From the NCBI GenBank assembly GCA_016713175.1, contig JADJPQ010000001.1:372001-436000 (forward strand): a stretch of DNA of 64,000 nt. The letters are read 5' to 3'. Shown piece by piece: positions 1 to 9,399 of the stretch. The notes beneath the pieces are model-generated. The model saw only the letters and a list, made by a program, of their open reading frames with translations. It did not search any database and had not been told where the DNA came from. This stretch comes from Planctomycetota bacterium (GTDB lineage Bacteria > Planctomycetota > UBA1135 > UBA2386). A program made the position numbers and the translations under genes. Position 1 is the stretch's first letter. Each line of letters opens with the position of its first letter.

Positions 1-2
1 CC

Positions 3-1514
3 TCGAGTGCGCTGCATCAGCAGGTTGCGGTGACGGCAACGACTGCGCCCACCGTTCAGTATCCGGTGACGGCCGGACTCCGGTACGCGGTCGCCATCTG
101 TTGGCCTCGGATCGTTGCGAACGTGGTGCCGCAGGACCTGCGTCTGCTGAACCTCGACCTCGAAGTCGCTGGCAGCAACGGCGCCATTGTCGCCCGGTCG
201 GTTTCGCTGGCCAACAACTACGAACGCGTCGGATTCACGGCAGCCAATACGGAGACGCTCACGATCCGAGTGCTGCGCGTCGAAACGCCGGCGTGGCTGG
301 GTTCGGTCCCGGTGCAGGTCGTGGCCCGGGAGTTCAACCCTGACGCGGATACGACAACCACGGCATTCGAGGCCACCCCCACGCACGCGGGAACGGGTGG
401 AGTCATCAGCCTGCCGAGCGGGTCACCCGCCACGGGGTGTGCCGCACCCGCGCAGTCCATTGTGCCCGTTCGGACGGTCCCGGGTCAATATGAGTCGGCG
501 TACGGCAGCGGCCCGTTGGCGATGGTGCCGGGCCCGAGCAACACCTTTGGGCCGCCGTTGTTTCGAGGGATCAGTCTGGCACAGACAGGCAGCAATGGTC
601 CCTCCGGTTGCCAGATGCGCATCGAGATCAATGGCAATGCCTCTGCGGGGCAGCCCAACGGCTCGGCAGGTGGGCCGGCACTGATTGGCGGCATCGCGTT
701 CCGGTCGTGGTTGCCTTTCGAGGTGACCGGTCCGCTGTCCGGGTCGATCGTGATGGAGAACACGCCACCTGGAGGAGTCAATGCCACAGTCGGGGTTCCG
801 GTGCCGCCGGGGTCACTGTTCAGGTCGCCGGGAACCACTGCGGTGAATGTGGGCAACTTCAACCTGCCGGGTACACCGACGAGCTGGGTCGGGACGAGTT
901 TTCAGGAGTTTTCGTTCGTCGTTCCGTTCACGACCCCGTTTTCGTACGCCGGCGGCGGTCCGAATGGCAGCAATCTCAGTATCTGGATCTTCCTGACCGG
1001 TCCGATACCCACGCTGTTCCGGGTCGATTCCGTCGCGGATGGCCCTGACGCAGCCAACGTCTTCCACTACGGCTGTCTGACGGCTTCGCAGGGCCCTGGG
1101 CCGGCCGTTTCTCTCGGTTGCACCCCGGTCTTCGCGCTGTTGCCGGCGGCGCCGACGCCGTTGCCGACGTTGACGCCGCTCTTGCGCGTCATCGGTGAGC
1201 CGTTGCTTGGCAATCAGGTCGAGGTTCAGCTCTCGCAGGTTGCCGCAGGGTCGGCAACGGTGCTTGTGTTGGGGACGTGGTCGCCCGGGGCATTCGTCCC
1301 GTTCCCGGGTTGCACGCAGCACATTGTTGCGCCGTTCTTCACGACCGTGGCCGCCGCTGACCAGATCGGGTTCGTTCGCTGGCCCCTGTTGACAGTGCCC
1401 GCGACTCCCTCGTGGATCCATGTGGACTTCGGCGTGCAAGCGATGTCCTTGCTGCAGCCGTCAGGCGCGATCCTGTCGAATGGGGTCCGGGTGGTGGTGG
1501 GAGGTGGGCTGTGA
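3..1514 (+). CDS. Secreted protein, C-terminal part (5' partial)
   Basis: The reading frame is open to the left edge of the window, so the true start is upstream; an internal GTG at 30 is not taken as the start. The N-terminal visible part (about residues 10-110) has a beta-rich pattern (LNLDLEV, then SLANNYERVGF, then LTIRVLRVE) that resembles the pre-peptidase C-terminal jelly-roll domain often found after secreted subtilases; this is inference. The last ~110 residues resemble the C-terminal domain shared by other secreted proteins in this window. No catalytic motif is visible in the part present. The stop codon overlaps the GTG start of the next gene (GTGA), which suggests translational coupling. 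Function is unknown beyond an extracytoplasmic role. Confidence 0.75.
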   Translation, partial: SSALHQQVAVTATTAPTVQYPVTAGLRYAVAICWPRIVANVVPQDLRLLNLDLEVAGSNGAIVARSVSLANNYERVGFTAANTETLTIRVLRVETPAWLGSVPVQVVAREFNPDADTTTTAFEATPTHAGTGGVISLPSGSPATGCAAPAQSIVPVRTVPGQYESAYGSGPLAMVPGPSNTFGPPLFRGISLAQTGSNGPSGCQMRIEINGNASAGQPNGSAGGPALIGGIAFRSWLPFEVTGPLSGSIVMENTPPGGVNATVGVPVPPGSLFRSPGTTAVNVGNFNLPGTPTSWVGTSFQEFSFVVPFTTPFSYAGGGPNGSNLSIWIFLTGPIPTLFRVDSVADGPDAANVFHYGCLTASQGPGPAVSLGCTPVFALLPAAPTPLPTLTPLLRVIGEPLLGNQVEVQLSQVAAGSATVLVLGTWSPGAFVPFPGCTQHIVAPFFTTVAAADQIGFVRWPLLTVPATPSWIHVDFGVQAMSLLQPSGAILSNGVRVVVGGGL

Positions 1515-2812
1515 GGGTCTGGGCAGGTGTGTTGTTGTTACCGATTACTGCGATTGGCCAGGTCAACTGGGGCATCGTCAACGGGCCATGGCAGCTTACG
1601 GGGGGCACTGAAGCGTTCGATATTGCCCGTAATCGTTGGGTGATTGCTCATGGCGTAACTTGGGAATTCGATGGTGTCGCGTGGGTGGCTCGACAAACGA
1701 GCGTTGCTCCGGGAGTAGGCGAAATGGAGTACGATGAGGCGCGCGGCCGCATCGTGCACAGCTCTGATACAGTGACCTACGAGTACGATGGCTTGGACTG
1801 GCGGCTTGCGAACGCCAGCGGGCCGGCCGGGTACCCGCACGCGCTGGTGTACCATCGTGGCCGCGGTCGAGTGATGCGGTTCGGACAGATCGTCATCAAT
1901 GCCTACGACCGAACCGAGCTGTGGGAGTGGGATGGGGTTACCTGGACGCATGTCCCGACATCAGGGCACCCGCCTGGACGCATCAGTCCAGAGGCCGCCC
2001 GGTACGCCAATGTGATTCATGACGAGCGCCGCGACGTTCTGGTGATTTTCGGGCATGTCTTGAACAACGGTTCTACTTCAACCTGGTACAACGACACCTG
2101 GGAGTGGGACGCCGTCACTGGCTGGCGATCGGTTCAGGCCGGGGGCCCCATCCGGAGGAACCGGACGTTGGCGTTTGATCGCGCCCGCGGCGTACAGGTG
2201 CTGGTGACGGAGACTCCCGATTTCATGTCGGGCGAGGTCTGGGAACGGACGGGGTCCGGGCAATGGTCACGGCGTCAGACTCCGACCATGCCAACGAGTA
2301 TGGCGGGCCGATTTGTCACCTACGATTCGGTGAGCAACAGAGTGCTGATGATATCGCTGTCGACGCACACGTGGGCCTATGCACCGGTCAACCCGGCATC
2401 CCTGCTCGTCCATGGCACCGGCTGTGGCGGCGGAGCCACACCCGAACTTCGTCCCGAACGGTCGTGGACGCAGGCATGGACCGGCGGCGTCGAGTCTCTC
2501 GACCTGACCAATGTCCCACAGGTGCTCGCCGTGCTGATGATGGGCTTCCAGGACCAGACCTGGGCGGGGCTACCATTGCCGTACGACCTCACCCCGATCG
2601 GCGCCCCCGGCTGCAGGCTTCGGATCGACCCGGCAGGGATCGCGAGCGCGGCTGCCACCGGCACCGTCGCTCGCTTCGCGATTACCGTCCCGAATCAGCC
2701 TGCGCTCGTGGGCACCCGCTTCTTCCAGCAGGGCCTCGTGTTTGCTCAGGGTTCGAATGCCGCCGGGGTCTTGGTCAGCAACTCGCTGGTCGGTGTCGTC
2801 GGCGCGCCGTGA
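1511..2812 (+). CDS. Secreted kelch-like beta-propeller protein with YGTGC-type C-terminal domain
   Basis: The chosen start is GTG at 1511, because it gives a short signal peptide (MRVWAGVLLLPITAIGQ) and overlaps the upstream stop in a GTGA. A longer frame from 1412 would run deep into the preceding gene. Residues ~30-300 hold kelch-like repeats built on patterns such as YDEARGRIV, TYEYDGLDW, LWEWDGVTW, DERRDVLVIFG and TWEWDAVTG, which typically fold as a beta-propeller. The C-terminus begins at GTGCGGG and continues with the domain shared with the proteins at 12355-13635 and 17041-18675. The protein is probably exported; ligand and role are unknown. The gene is likely co-transcribed with the gene upstream. 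Confidence 0.8.
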   Translation: MRVWAGVLLLPITAIGQVNWGIVNGPWQLTGGTEAFDIARNRWVIAHGVTWEFDGVAWVARQTSVAPGVGEMEYDEARGRIVHSSDTVTYEYDGLDWRLANASGPAGYPHALVYHRGRGRVMRFGQIVINAYDRTELWEWDGVTWTHVPTSGHPPGRISPEAARYANVIHDERRDVLVIFGHVLNNGSTSTWYNDTWEWDAVTGWRSVQAGGPIRRNRTLAFDRARGVQVLVTETPDFMSGEVWERTGSGQWSRRQTPTMPTSMAGRFVTYDSVSNRVLMISLSTHTWAYAPVNPASLLVHGTGCGGGATPELRPERSWTQAWTGGVESLDLTNVPQVLAVLMMGFQDQTWAGLPLPYDLTPIGAPGCRLRIDPAGIASAAATGTVARFAITVPNQPALVGTRFFQQGLVFAQGSNAAGVLVSNSLVGVVGAP

Positions 2813-2903
2813 ATTGAGTTGGATGGAAAGGGTCGCCTTGGGCGGGGGTGCGGACCGCGGCTGAGGCTGGGGACGCATCCGCGGTGCTGCGGCGGAAGGC
2901 GAA

Positions 2904-3293
2904 GTGATCCTTGGTCGACACTTCGGTCTGGATCGAGTTCTCCCGGCGACCGCGCGGGTTGGATCTGGCGAAGCTGGTGGACTGCGACGAGATCGCGGTC
3001 TGCCCACGGGTCGTGGAGGAGATCCCGCAGGGTATCGGCGAGAGGCAGCGTTCCGGCTGGCGCGACAGGCGCTGCTGGCGATGCCGCTGATCGAGTCGAC
3101 GATGTCGATCGAGCTGTGCTCGAGGCGGCCCATCTGCCTCGCACCGCGCGGGCGTCGGGGATCACCATCCGATCTTCGGTCGAACGCCTGCTGGACGCGA
3201 TTTGCCTTGCGGCATGACCTCGAGGTGCTTCATCGCGATCGCGGTCTTGCCCGACTTGCGAAGGTGGTACCACTGCGACAGCGCACAGTCTGA
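2904..3293 (+). pseudogene. Degraded VapC-like PIN-domain toxin gene
   Basis: No single frame encodes a full protein, but three frames together spell a PIN domain. From 2914 one frame reads VDTSVWIEF and then LDLAKLVDCDEIAVCPRVVE. A second frame from 3042 reads EAAFRLARQALLAMPLIES. A third from 3116 reads VLEAAHLPRTARASGITIRS. The second frame returns from 3204 with ALRHDLEVLHRDRGLARLA. This order matches VapC ribonuclease toxins, including the first acidic residue (VDTS) and the Glu of VEE; the third acidic site (usually RSSVDC) reads RSSVER. At least four frame changes fall within 390 bases, so the gene is dead. The GTG at 2904 overlaps a stop codon ending a frame ...VLRRKAK, possibly the remnant of the partner antitoxin. 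Confidence 0.8.
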
Positions 3294-3296
3294 GCG

Positions 3297-5342
3297 TCAG
3301 AGTCCGACGAACGTCCAGTTCGGGAAGCAGGCGAGGCCGCCATCGACGCCGAACGTCAACGTGCCGGGTGGCCAGGTCACTCCCCAGACCTCCGGCAGCA
3401 GGGCTAGGCGCGTGCTCTGGCCAGCGCCTTCGTACTCGGCTTCCAACTGGTTGTTCTGCCAGCGCACGATCACTGCCAGTGGGCGTTCCATCTGCCACTC
3501 GCCGTGGATCAACGTATTCGTTTCCCGTACTTCCCAGTTCGCAGTCGGGTCGGTCCGCCGCAGCGTCTGGCCCTCGGCGACGTAGTGCCAGTGCGGTGCC
3601 ACGCTGTCGCTCGAGAGTTCGATTTGCAGCGCCAGGGTGTCGCCAAGCGCGATCCGGAGGAACATCCCGGGCGTCGGCGAGCCATCTCGCATTGGCCGAG
3701 GCACGATCTGCCCGCGCAGTTCCCACGCGCCGCCGGGGACCAACGTGGTGGCCGTCGCTTCGCCGATGCGGTTGGCGACGCTGGGCGCCTGCGTCAGCTC
3801 GTCGAAGCTCCAGCCTTTGCCCGGCTCGAGGAACGCGGCAGTCGGTTGTTCGCCGTCGGCGAACACCGGCAGCCGGGCACCGGCCGTCAGTCGCGGTGTG
3901 CGGGCGTCGGCCACGACCAGGATGCGGGCGCGATCCTGCCACGGACTGGCGCCGTCGCCGTTGGTCACCTCGATCGTGAACTCGAGCCGGGCGCCGGCGC
4001 CGCCGTGCGGCACCGCGAACGTGGCCCTCGCCGTCTCGCCGCCGGTCAGTGCGGCGATCGGTCCGGAGGTCTGCCGCCAGGCGATCCGATCGCCGGGGGC
4101 GACACCGTGAACGCGCAGCGAAGCCGAGGTGCCGGCGGTGATCTCCGTCGGGGCCTCGAGTCGGAACGATGGTGCCGCCGGTGCCGGAGCGGCACGCCGA
4201 TCCAGCGTCACGATGACGCCGACGAACACGGTCACGATGGCGCCAGCGCCGAGCAGCCAGCCGCGGCGCGACGTCGTCGGTACCGACGGTGGTGACGCCG
4301 CCGGCAATGCCGCCAGCCGCTCGTCGAGTTCGCGGTAGGTCTGCGGCCGCTGCGCCGGATCGCGCGCCAGCATCGTCTGCACCACGGCGGCGAGTGGCGC
4401 CGGCAGCGCTGGCATGTGCGTTCGCGGATCGGGTCCGGTGGCGATGGCCTTGATCGCCATCAAGCTCGTCATCGAATCGCCCGCGAATGCGGCCTTGCCG
4501 GTCAGCGCGAAGAACAGCACGCAGCCGAGGCCGTAGATGTCGGCGCGGTGATCGACCCGTTCGGGAGTGTCGAACTGCTCGGGTGCCATCGTCGATGGCG
4601 TGCCGAGGATGGTGCCGGCGGGCGTCGCCATCGTGACCCGGTGCTGCAGCGTCATCGGCCGCGCCAGTCCGAGGTCGGCGAGCTTGGCGACGAACGGCAG
4701 TTCGCCAGCAGCGGCGTCGGCGCGCGGCGCCAGCAACACGTTCTCTGGCTTGACGTCGCGATGGACGATGCCGTGGCCCTGGGCGTGGGCGAGTGCCGCG
4801 ATGAGACTGCGGGTCAACTGCAGCGCTTGCGGTGGCGGCAACGGTCCATGGGAGGCGATGTGGCGGCGCAGATCGGGGCCGTCGACGAGCTCCATCACCA
4901 GAAAGCACAGACCGCCCTCGGTGATGCCGGCCTGATGGCAGGCGACGATGTGCGGGTGCGTCAGGCTCGCCAGCGTGCGCGCTTCGCGGCGGAACCGTTC
5001 GGTGAACTGGGGATGCACGAACGTCGGCGTCAGCACCTTCACGGCGACCACGCGATCGATCCAGGTCTGGCGACCGCGATAGACGGCGCCCTGGCCGCCG
5101 CGGCCGATCAGCGCTTCGATCTCGACCTGCGGGATCGTCGGCAGCGCTGCCGCCGGATCGTCGCCCAGCAACGCCGCGAATTCGCGGGCAACCGTCGCGT
5201 CGTGGCCCGCAAACCGCGCCTGGTAGTCGGCCAGCGTGCCCATATGGCCCGCCGCTTGATCGGCGAGGATCGCCGCCAGCAGATCGTTGACGATGCCGGC
5301 GTCGGCCAGCGTGCCGTCAGGGTCGTGTGCGGAGGGGCTCAC
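3297..5342 (-). CDS. Membrane-anchored Ser/Thr protein kinase with extracellular beta-sandwich domains
   Basis: The cytoplasmic kinase domain spans about residues 75-345. It has a glycine loop IGRGGQGAVYRG (79-90), the VAVKVL lysine at 102, the catalytic HRDVKPEN (194-201), DLG in place of DFG (223-225) and an MAPEQF motif. One membrane helix follows at ~361-380 (GWLLGAGAIVTVFVGVIVTL). Beyond it are a PKD/Ig-like segment (~390-480) and a C-terminal region with the look of a concanavalin/LamG-like sandwich. The start is GTG at 5342; upstream extension of the frame runs into the divergent gene at 5563. It is inferred to sense something outside the membrane and to phosphorylate cytoplasmic Ser/Thr targets. 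Confidence 0.9.
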   Translation of the reverse strand: MSPSAHDPDGTLADAGIVNDLLAAILADQAAGHMGTLADYQARFAGHDATVAREFAALLGDDPAAALPTIPQVEIEALIGRGGQGAVYRGRQTWIDRVVAVKVLTPTFVHPQFTERFRREARTLASLTHPHIVACHQAGITEGGLCFLVMELVDGPDLRRHIASHGPLPPPQALQLTRSLIAALAHAQGHGIVHRDVKPENVLLAPRADAAAGELPFVAKLADLGLARPMTLQHRVTMATPAGTILGTPSTMAPEQFDTPERVDHRADIYGLGCVLFFALTGKAAFAGDSMTSLMAIKAIATGPDPRTHMPALPAPLAAVVQTMLARDPAQRPQTYRELDERLAALPAASPPSVPTTSRRGWLLGAGAIVTVFVGVIVTLDRRAAPAPAAPSFRLEAPTEITAGTSASLRVHGVAPGDRIAWRQTSGPIAALTGGETARATFAVPHGGAGARLEFTIEVTNGDGASPWQDRARILVVADARTPRLTAGARLPVFADGEQPTAAFLEPGKGWSFDELTQAPSVANRIGEATATTLVPGGAWELRGQIVPRPMRDGSPTPGMFLRIALGDTLALQIELSSDSVAPHWHYVAEGQTLRRTDPTANWEVRETNTLIHGEWQMERPLAVIVRWQNNQLEAEYEGAGQSTRLALLPEVWGVTWPPGTLTFGVDGGLACFPNWTFVGL

Positions 5343-5562
5343 TCGCCGCCAAGGAAACCGCGGCGGGGGCGATGCGGGAAGGGTCGTGTGGCGCGAACGA
5401 CTTCCGGTCGGCGACCGAACACCTGACCTGCCGGCGTCGCTTCCTGGATCGGCCTGCGCGGTTTTCTCGAACTTCGCCGTCACAGCGACGCGGTGACGGA
5501 CATCGGTTGCTCGTCGGCGTGCCACTTCGCCCGCCGCAACCTCAAGCAAGGAAACGAGTAAC

Positions 5563-6450
5563 ATGAACGCGCTGCAGACCCTGAAGCTCCTGTCCGCCAC
5601 CCTGACCCTGACCGGCCTGACCCTCGCACAGAACCTGGTCACCCCGACCATCGCCGCCCGCGTCGGCTCCTTCACCCGCAACGTCGGCAACAGCGAGGCC
5701 GGCGTCAATGTGGCGATGAACGGTCGCGTCGAGAGCCGCGTCGCGACGATTTCGGCAACGCAACTCGCTCGGCAGTACCGCGCCGAAGGCAGTGCGCTCG
5801 GCCGCGTCAGCATCTGGGGCACCACGCGCGATGCCGCGTTCGTCAGCGGTTTCGCCCAGGTCCGCAATGGTTCGTGGGCGACGGTCGGCAACCAGATCGA
5901 CCGGAACACCTTCGTGCTCGGCGGTCGCTACAACGCCGGCTACACGGTCCGACTCGGCAGCCAGACGATGTTCGCGCCGACCTTCTCCGGCTCGGCCGAC
6001 ATCACCATCACGCGCAACCAGAACTTCAACATCCCGACGTTCCTGTCGGTCGAACGGGTGCATTGGGTCACGGTGATTCCGATCACCGTGCGCGTCCAGG
6101 CGGGCGCCGACGCGTCGTTGAACATGTCGGCGACGCTGCGCCCGGTCGACCTCAGCGCGACGCTGAGTGGCACAGGTCGCGGTCGTGCGTTCGGTCGCGC
6201 CAGCGCCAGTCTCGGTGTGGGCTGCATCCAGCTCGCCGGCATCCAGGCCGACCTGCGGCTGCTCGACACCACGATGAACCTGACGTTCAACGCGCGCTTG
6301 GTGGGCGGACTCTCGGGTTCGTTCACCTACAGCATGACCGCCGTGCGGTTCTTGTTGAGCCTGTTCGGTGATCTGTGCATCGGTTCGTGGTCGCTGCCGA
6401 TCTGGAACCTGACGTTCGGCTCGGTCTCCGGCAGCCGCACGCTGGTGTGA
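5563..6450 (+). CDS. Secreted protein of unknown function
   Basis: The 295-residue protein starts with a clear signal peptide (about MNALQTLKLLSATLTLTGL to LAQ) and is preceded by a purine-rich ribosome binding site (AAGGAA at ~5549). The mature part is beta-rich and repetitive in Ser, Thr, Asn and Gly, without recognisable catalytic motifs. Only two cysteines are visible, near the C-terminal third. It is transcribed divergently from the kinase gene that starts at 5342; the 220-base gap between them must hold promoters for both. I do not recognise the family. An exported structural or surface protein is the likely role. Confidence 0.75.
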   Translation: MNALQTLKLLSATLTLTGLTLAQNLVTPTIAARVGSFTRNVGNSEAGVNVAMNGRVESRVATISATQLARQYRAEGSALGRVSIWGTTRDAAFVSGFAQVRNGSWATVGNQIDRNTFVLGGRYNAGYTVRLGSQTMFAPTFSGSADITITRNQNFNIPTFLSVERVHWVTVIPITVRVQAGADASLNMSATLRPVDLSATLSGTGRGRAFGRASASLGVGCIQLAGIQADLRLLDTTMNLTFNARLVGGLSGSFTYSMTAVRFLLSLFGDLCIGSWSLPIWNLTFGSVSGSRTLV

Positions 6451-6533
6451 GACGGCCGGCGCACCCGGCGCGCGAGGGCGCGTCGGGGCCGCATCGGTTT
6501 TCGACCTGAAACCACCCGACCGAGGATCCGACC

Positions 6534-8471
6534 ATGAACGCCCGTCCACGACCGCTCTCGATTCGCATTCTTGCCATTGCCGGCTGCTGTCTGCTGGCCG
6601 CCGGTTGGTTGCTGACCCGGATGGCGAGTGCCCCGGTGTTGCCCGCGGGCACCTTGATGACAGCCAATACGCAACGCGGCGAATGCCCGGCGTCACCGAC
6701 CGCGACCGGAGGCGACGAACGTGTTGCAGCGACCGAGGAACGTCGCGGTTTCTACAGCGCGCCGGTCGGCCAGGTGCTGCGTCATGCGTTCACCGCAACG
6801 ACGACGCTGGCGTTGCGAAGCCAGCAGGCGGCGGGCAGCACCGACGTGATGATGCAGGTCCACGGCGGCATGCAGGTGACGGTGCTGGCGCGGCGCACCG
6901 GCGAACTGATCGTGCAGGTGAGCTTCGATCAGGTCGAAGGCACGACCCGGCAGGGCAGCAACGAGTTCCCGCTCCGCAGCGGCGACCCGTTGGCGCAGGC
7001 GTTGGCCGCGCCGACCGAGGTCTGGCTGCGCGATGACGGGCAGACGCTCGGGTACCGGTTCGCGGCGGCGACGTCGCCCGAGTATCGCAACTGGATCCGC
7101 GGCCTGTGGTCCGCGCACCGGTTCGTCGCCGCCGCCGAGCAGCAGTGGACGACCCGTGAGGAGGACATCGTCGGTACCGCGGCCGGCAGCTATCGCTGGA
7201 CCGAACCGTTCGTCACCGATGGCGCGATCACCGGTGGTCATCTGAGGAAGGACACGAGCGGCTATCTGGTCAATGATGCGCACGCGACCGCGACCGTCAC
7301 TGGTCGCGGCGAGGCGCACCTGAATCCCAGCATCGGCTGGCTCGAACGGGCGCGTTGGCAGGAGACCGTCAAGGTCGCTCTCGACGAGGTCGCGATGACG
7401 ACGACCTCGACGCTGGCAGCGGAATGGCGGCTGCGGGAGGTCGACTGGGCGACCGCACTCGAGTCGGTGTCCTGGGACGCCGCGTGGGAGCCGGTCTGTG
7501 GCAATCAGGAACGCGGCGGCCAGAGCGATGCCGAGGCCGATCGCTACCGTCAACGGTTGTCCGGCGTCAGCGTCGATCAGCTGTGCGCCGAACTCGCCGC
7601 GATGGTCGCCGCCGGGTCCGTGAGTTCGCCCGAGGGCTACGGCAAGAAGCTCGATCTGACCTGGTTGTTGAAGCTGCAACCCGATGCGCTGGCGCGCGCG
7701 ATGCAGGTCTTGCCGACGCTGTCGAACGACGTCGCCGGCCTGTTGCTGTCCGCCATCGGTGGCACCGAGTTGCCGTCGGCGCAGGCGTTCCTGGCTTCGG
7801 TGTTCGGTGATGCCGCGCGACCGGTCGAACTGCGGCAATCGGCGGCCTGGGCGATGGTCCAGGTGCGCGAGCCGGCGCTCGACGTGGTGCAGCGTTTCGC
7901 GGCCTCGCTGGCGGCGGACCAGCCGTTCGATGCGGGTGTCGCCGCGGGTGTGCTGGCGCTGGGCACCATGGCAGGTCGGGTGGCGGATGATGCGCGCCCG
8001 GCGGCATTCGCGCAGCTGCTCGGCATGGAAGCGCATGCGGTGCGTCACGGCGCGCTGGCAAACTGGCTCGAGGCCGTCGGCAATGCCGGTAGGCCCGAGG
8101 GTCTGGCGGCGGCGCTGCGGCATCAGCACAGCGACGATCCGATGGTGCGCACCGCAGCGGTGTCGGCCGTGCGTTCGCTGACCGGCGACGTGGCGCTGGC
8201 GCTGTTGCTGGCCGGCGCGGCCGATGGCGAACCGATGGTGCGGGCGCGCGCGGTCGAGATCCTGGCCGAACGGACCGAACCAGCGGCGTTGCCGCGTGTC
8301 GCGCAGGTGCTGGCCGACGATGCCGATCCGCGCGTTCGTCTGACGGCGGTGCAGGTGCTGGCGGGTCAGGCTCATGTGCCCCAGGTGGCGCAACTGCTGC
8401 AACGGGTCGCCGGTGGCGACGCCGACCCGGAAGTTCGCGCGGCGGCGACGGCGGCACTGCAGGGTCGCTAG
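6534..8471 (+). CDS. Membrane-anchored or secreted HEAT-repeat protein
   Basis: The N-terminus has a positively charged start and a hydrophobic stretch (ILAIAGCCLLAAGWLL, ~residues 12-27), so the protein is an anchored or exported one. Residues ~70-330 form a beta-rich region (patterns such as LRHAFTATTTLALRS and GELIVQVSFDQVEG) that recalls the lipoprotein N-terminal (vitellogenin-type) domain. Residues ~360-645 are helical, ending in clear HEAT/armadillo-like repeats (DDPMVRTAAVSAVRSL, GEPMVRARAVEILAE, ADPRVRLTAVQVLAG, ADPEVRAAATAAL). A vitellogenin-like N-domain with a helical repeat region is known from lipid-carrying proteins; a lipid role here is only a suggestion. The gene lies 83 bases after the secreted protein gene on the same strand. 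Confidence 0.75.
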   Translation: MNARPRPLSIRILAIAGCCLLAAGWLLTRMASAPVLPAGTLMTANTQRGECPASPTATGGDERVAATEERRGFYSAPVGQVLRHAFTATTTLALRSQQAAGSTDVMMQVHGGMQVTVLARRTGELIVQVSFDQVEGTTRQGSNEFPLRSGDPLAQALAAPTEVWLRDDGQTLGYRFAAATSPEYRNWIRGLWSAHRFVAAAEQQWTTREEDIVGTAAGSYRWTEPFVTDGAITGGHLRKDTSGYLVNDAHATATVTGRGEAHLNPSIGWLERARWQETVKVALDEVAMTTTSTLAAEWRLREVDWATALESVSWDAAWEPVCGNQERGGQSDAEADRYRQRLSGVSVDQLCAELAAMVAAGSVSSPEGYGKKLDLTWLLKLQPDALARAMQVLPTLSNDVAGLLLSAIGGTELPSAQAFLASVFGDAARPVELRQSAAWAMVQVREPALDVVQRFAASLAADQPFDAGVAAGVLALGTMAGRVADDARPAAFAQLLGMEAHAVRHGALANWLEAVGNAGRPEGLAAALRHQHSDDPMVRTAAVSAVRSLTGDVALALLLAGAADGEPMVRARAVEILAERTEPAALPRVAQVLADDADPRVRLTAVQVLAGQAHVPQVAQLLQRVAGGDADPEVRAAATAALQGR

Positions 8472-8482
8472 CCGGGATTGCG

Positions 8483-9262
8483 TCAGTGCACCAGCAGATG
8501 CGGCGGTGTGCCAGCCGACAGTTCGCCCATCCACCAATGCGGGTCGTTGACCGCGGTGAACGTGACCCCGTCGGGCAACGGCGATGGCAAGGCGCGGAAC
8601 GGCTGCTGCAAGCGCACCAGCACACTACCGGGCTTCGGGAAGTCACGGCCGACGTCGCGGATCGCGTTGCCGGCGGCCAGTTCGGCGGCCAGGATCGTGC
8701 GCAACGCCGGATGCAGTGCCACGAGCGCCGGCCCATCGCGATGCTCCCGCCATTGCGCGGACGTCAACGTGTGGCGGATCAGCGGCACGTCGCGCGGCCA
8801 GCGCTCGTGATCGTGCGGACGTTCATCGCCGCGGACGAAACCGTGTTTGTCGAGCACGCGCAACGAGGCCGCGTTGGTGGCCAGGACGTCGGCCCAGACC
8901 GCCGTGAGCCGCAGGTTGTCGAACGCGTACGCGAGCACCAGGCCAACCGCGAACGTCGCGTGGCCCTTGCCGTGATGGGCTGGGTCGACGAAGAAGCCGA
9001 GTTCGGCGTGGCCCGCGGTGATGTCATGCAGGCCGCAGACGCCGACGAGTCGTCGCCGGTCCTCGATCGCGAACACCTGCATCGTGCCGGCCGTGCGGCC
9101 TCGTTCGAGACGCGCGAAGAACTGCCGGGCGCCCCCCGGCGGGTACGGATGCGGCAGTCGCGTCGTCGCCGCGATGCGCGCGTCGGCGGCGATGCGCTGC
9201 AGATCGTCGAGATGATGCGGGGCCAGCGGGTAGATGCCGCCGGTCGTGCCGAGTCCGGACAT
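8483..9262 (-). CDS. GNAT acetyltransferase (RimJ/RimL type) with extra C-terminal region
   Basis: The first ~170 residues form a GNAT domain. Core features are QVFAIEDRRRLVGVCGLH on strands 3-4, ELGFFVDPAHHGKGHATFAV (the acetyl-CoA pyrophosphate loop, with HHGKGHA in place of the usual RGxGxA) and NAASLRVLDKHGFVRGDER near the end. It resembles enzymes that acetylate protein N-termini or small amines. About 90 further residues follow the GNAT fold (ALRTILAAELAAGNAIRDVG onward) and do not match a domain I recognise. The start at 9262 (MSGLG) is chosen because upstream codons lose domain similarity. A CATGCT hexamer lies 6 nt before this ATG. Confidence 0.8.
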   Translation of the reverse strand: MSGLGTTGGIYPLAPHHLDDLQRIAADARIAATTRLPHPYPPGGARQFFARLERGRTAGTMQVFAIEDRRRLVGVCGLHDITAGHAELGFFVDPAHHGKGHATFAVGLVLAYAFDNLRLTAVWADVLATNAASLRVLDKHGFVRGDERPHDHERWPRDVPLIRHTLTSAQWREHRDGPALVALHPALRTILAAELAAGNAIRDVGRDFPKPGSVLVRLQQPFRALPSPLPDGVTFTAVNDPHWWMGELSAGTPPHLLVH

Positions 9263-9399
9263 GGCAGCAGCATGCCCGGTGACCGACGCGGTGCGAAGCG
9301 GCTCAGCGTCCGCCGTGCGGCGGCTGGGCGGGCGCCAGCTTGCAAGCGATGGCGGCCGTGCGCACCAGAGTATGCCGGGGAACGGCAAGGCGTGCCGGG

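Noticed and set aside
2746..4908. A 720-codon open frame on the minus strand over the kinase gene
   Set aside because: It is a shadow of the kinase frame in GC-rich DNA: arginine-rich, no motifs, while the true kinase frame has every catalytic motif.
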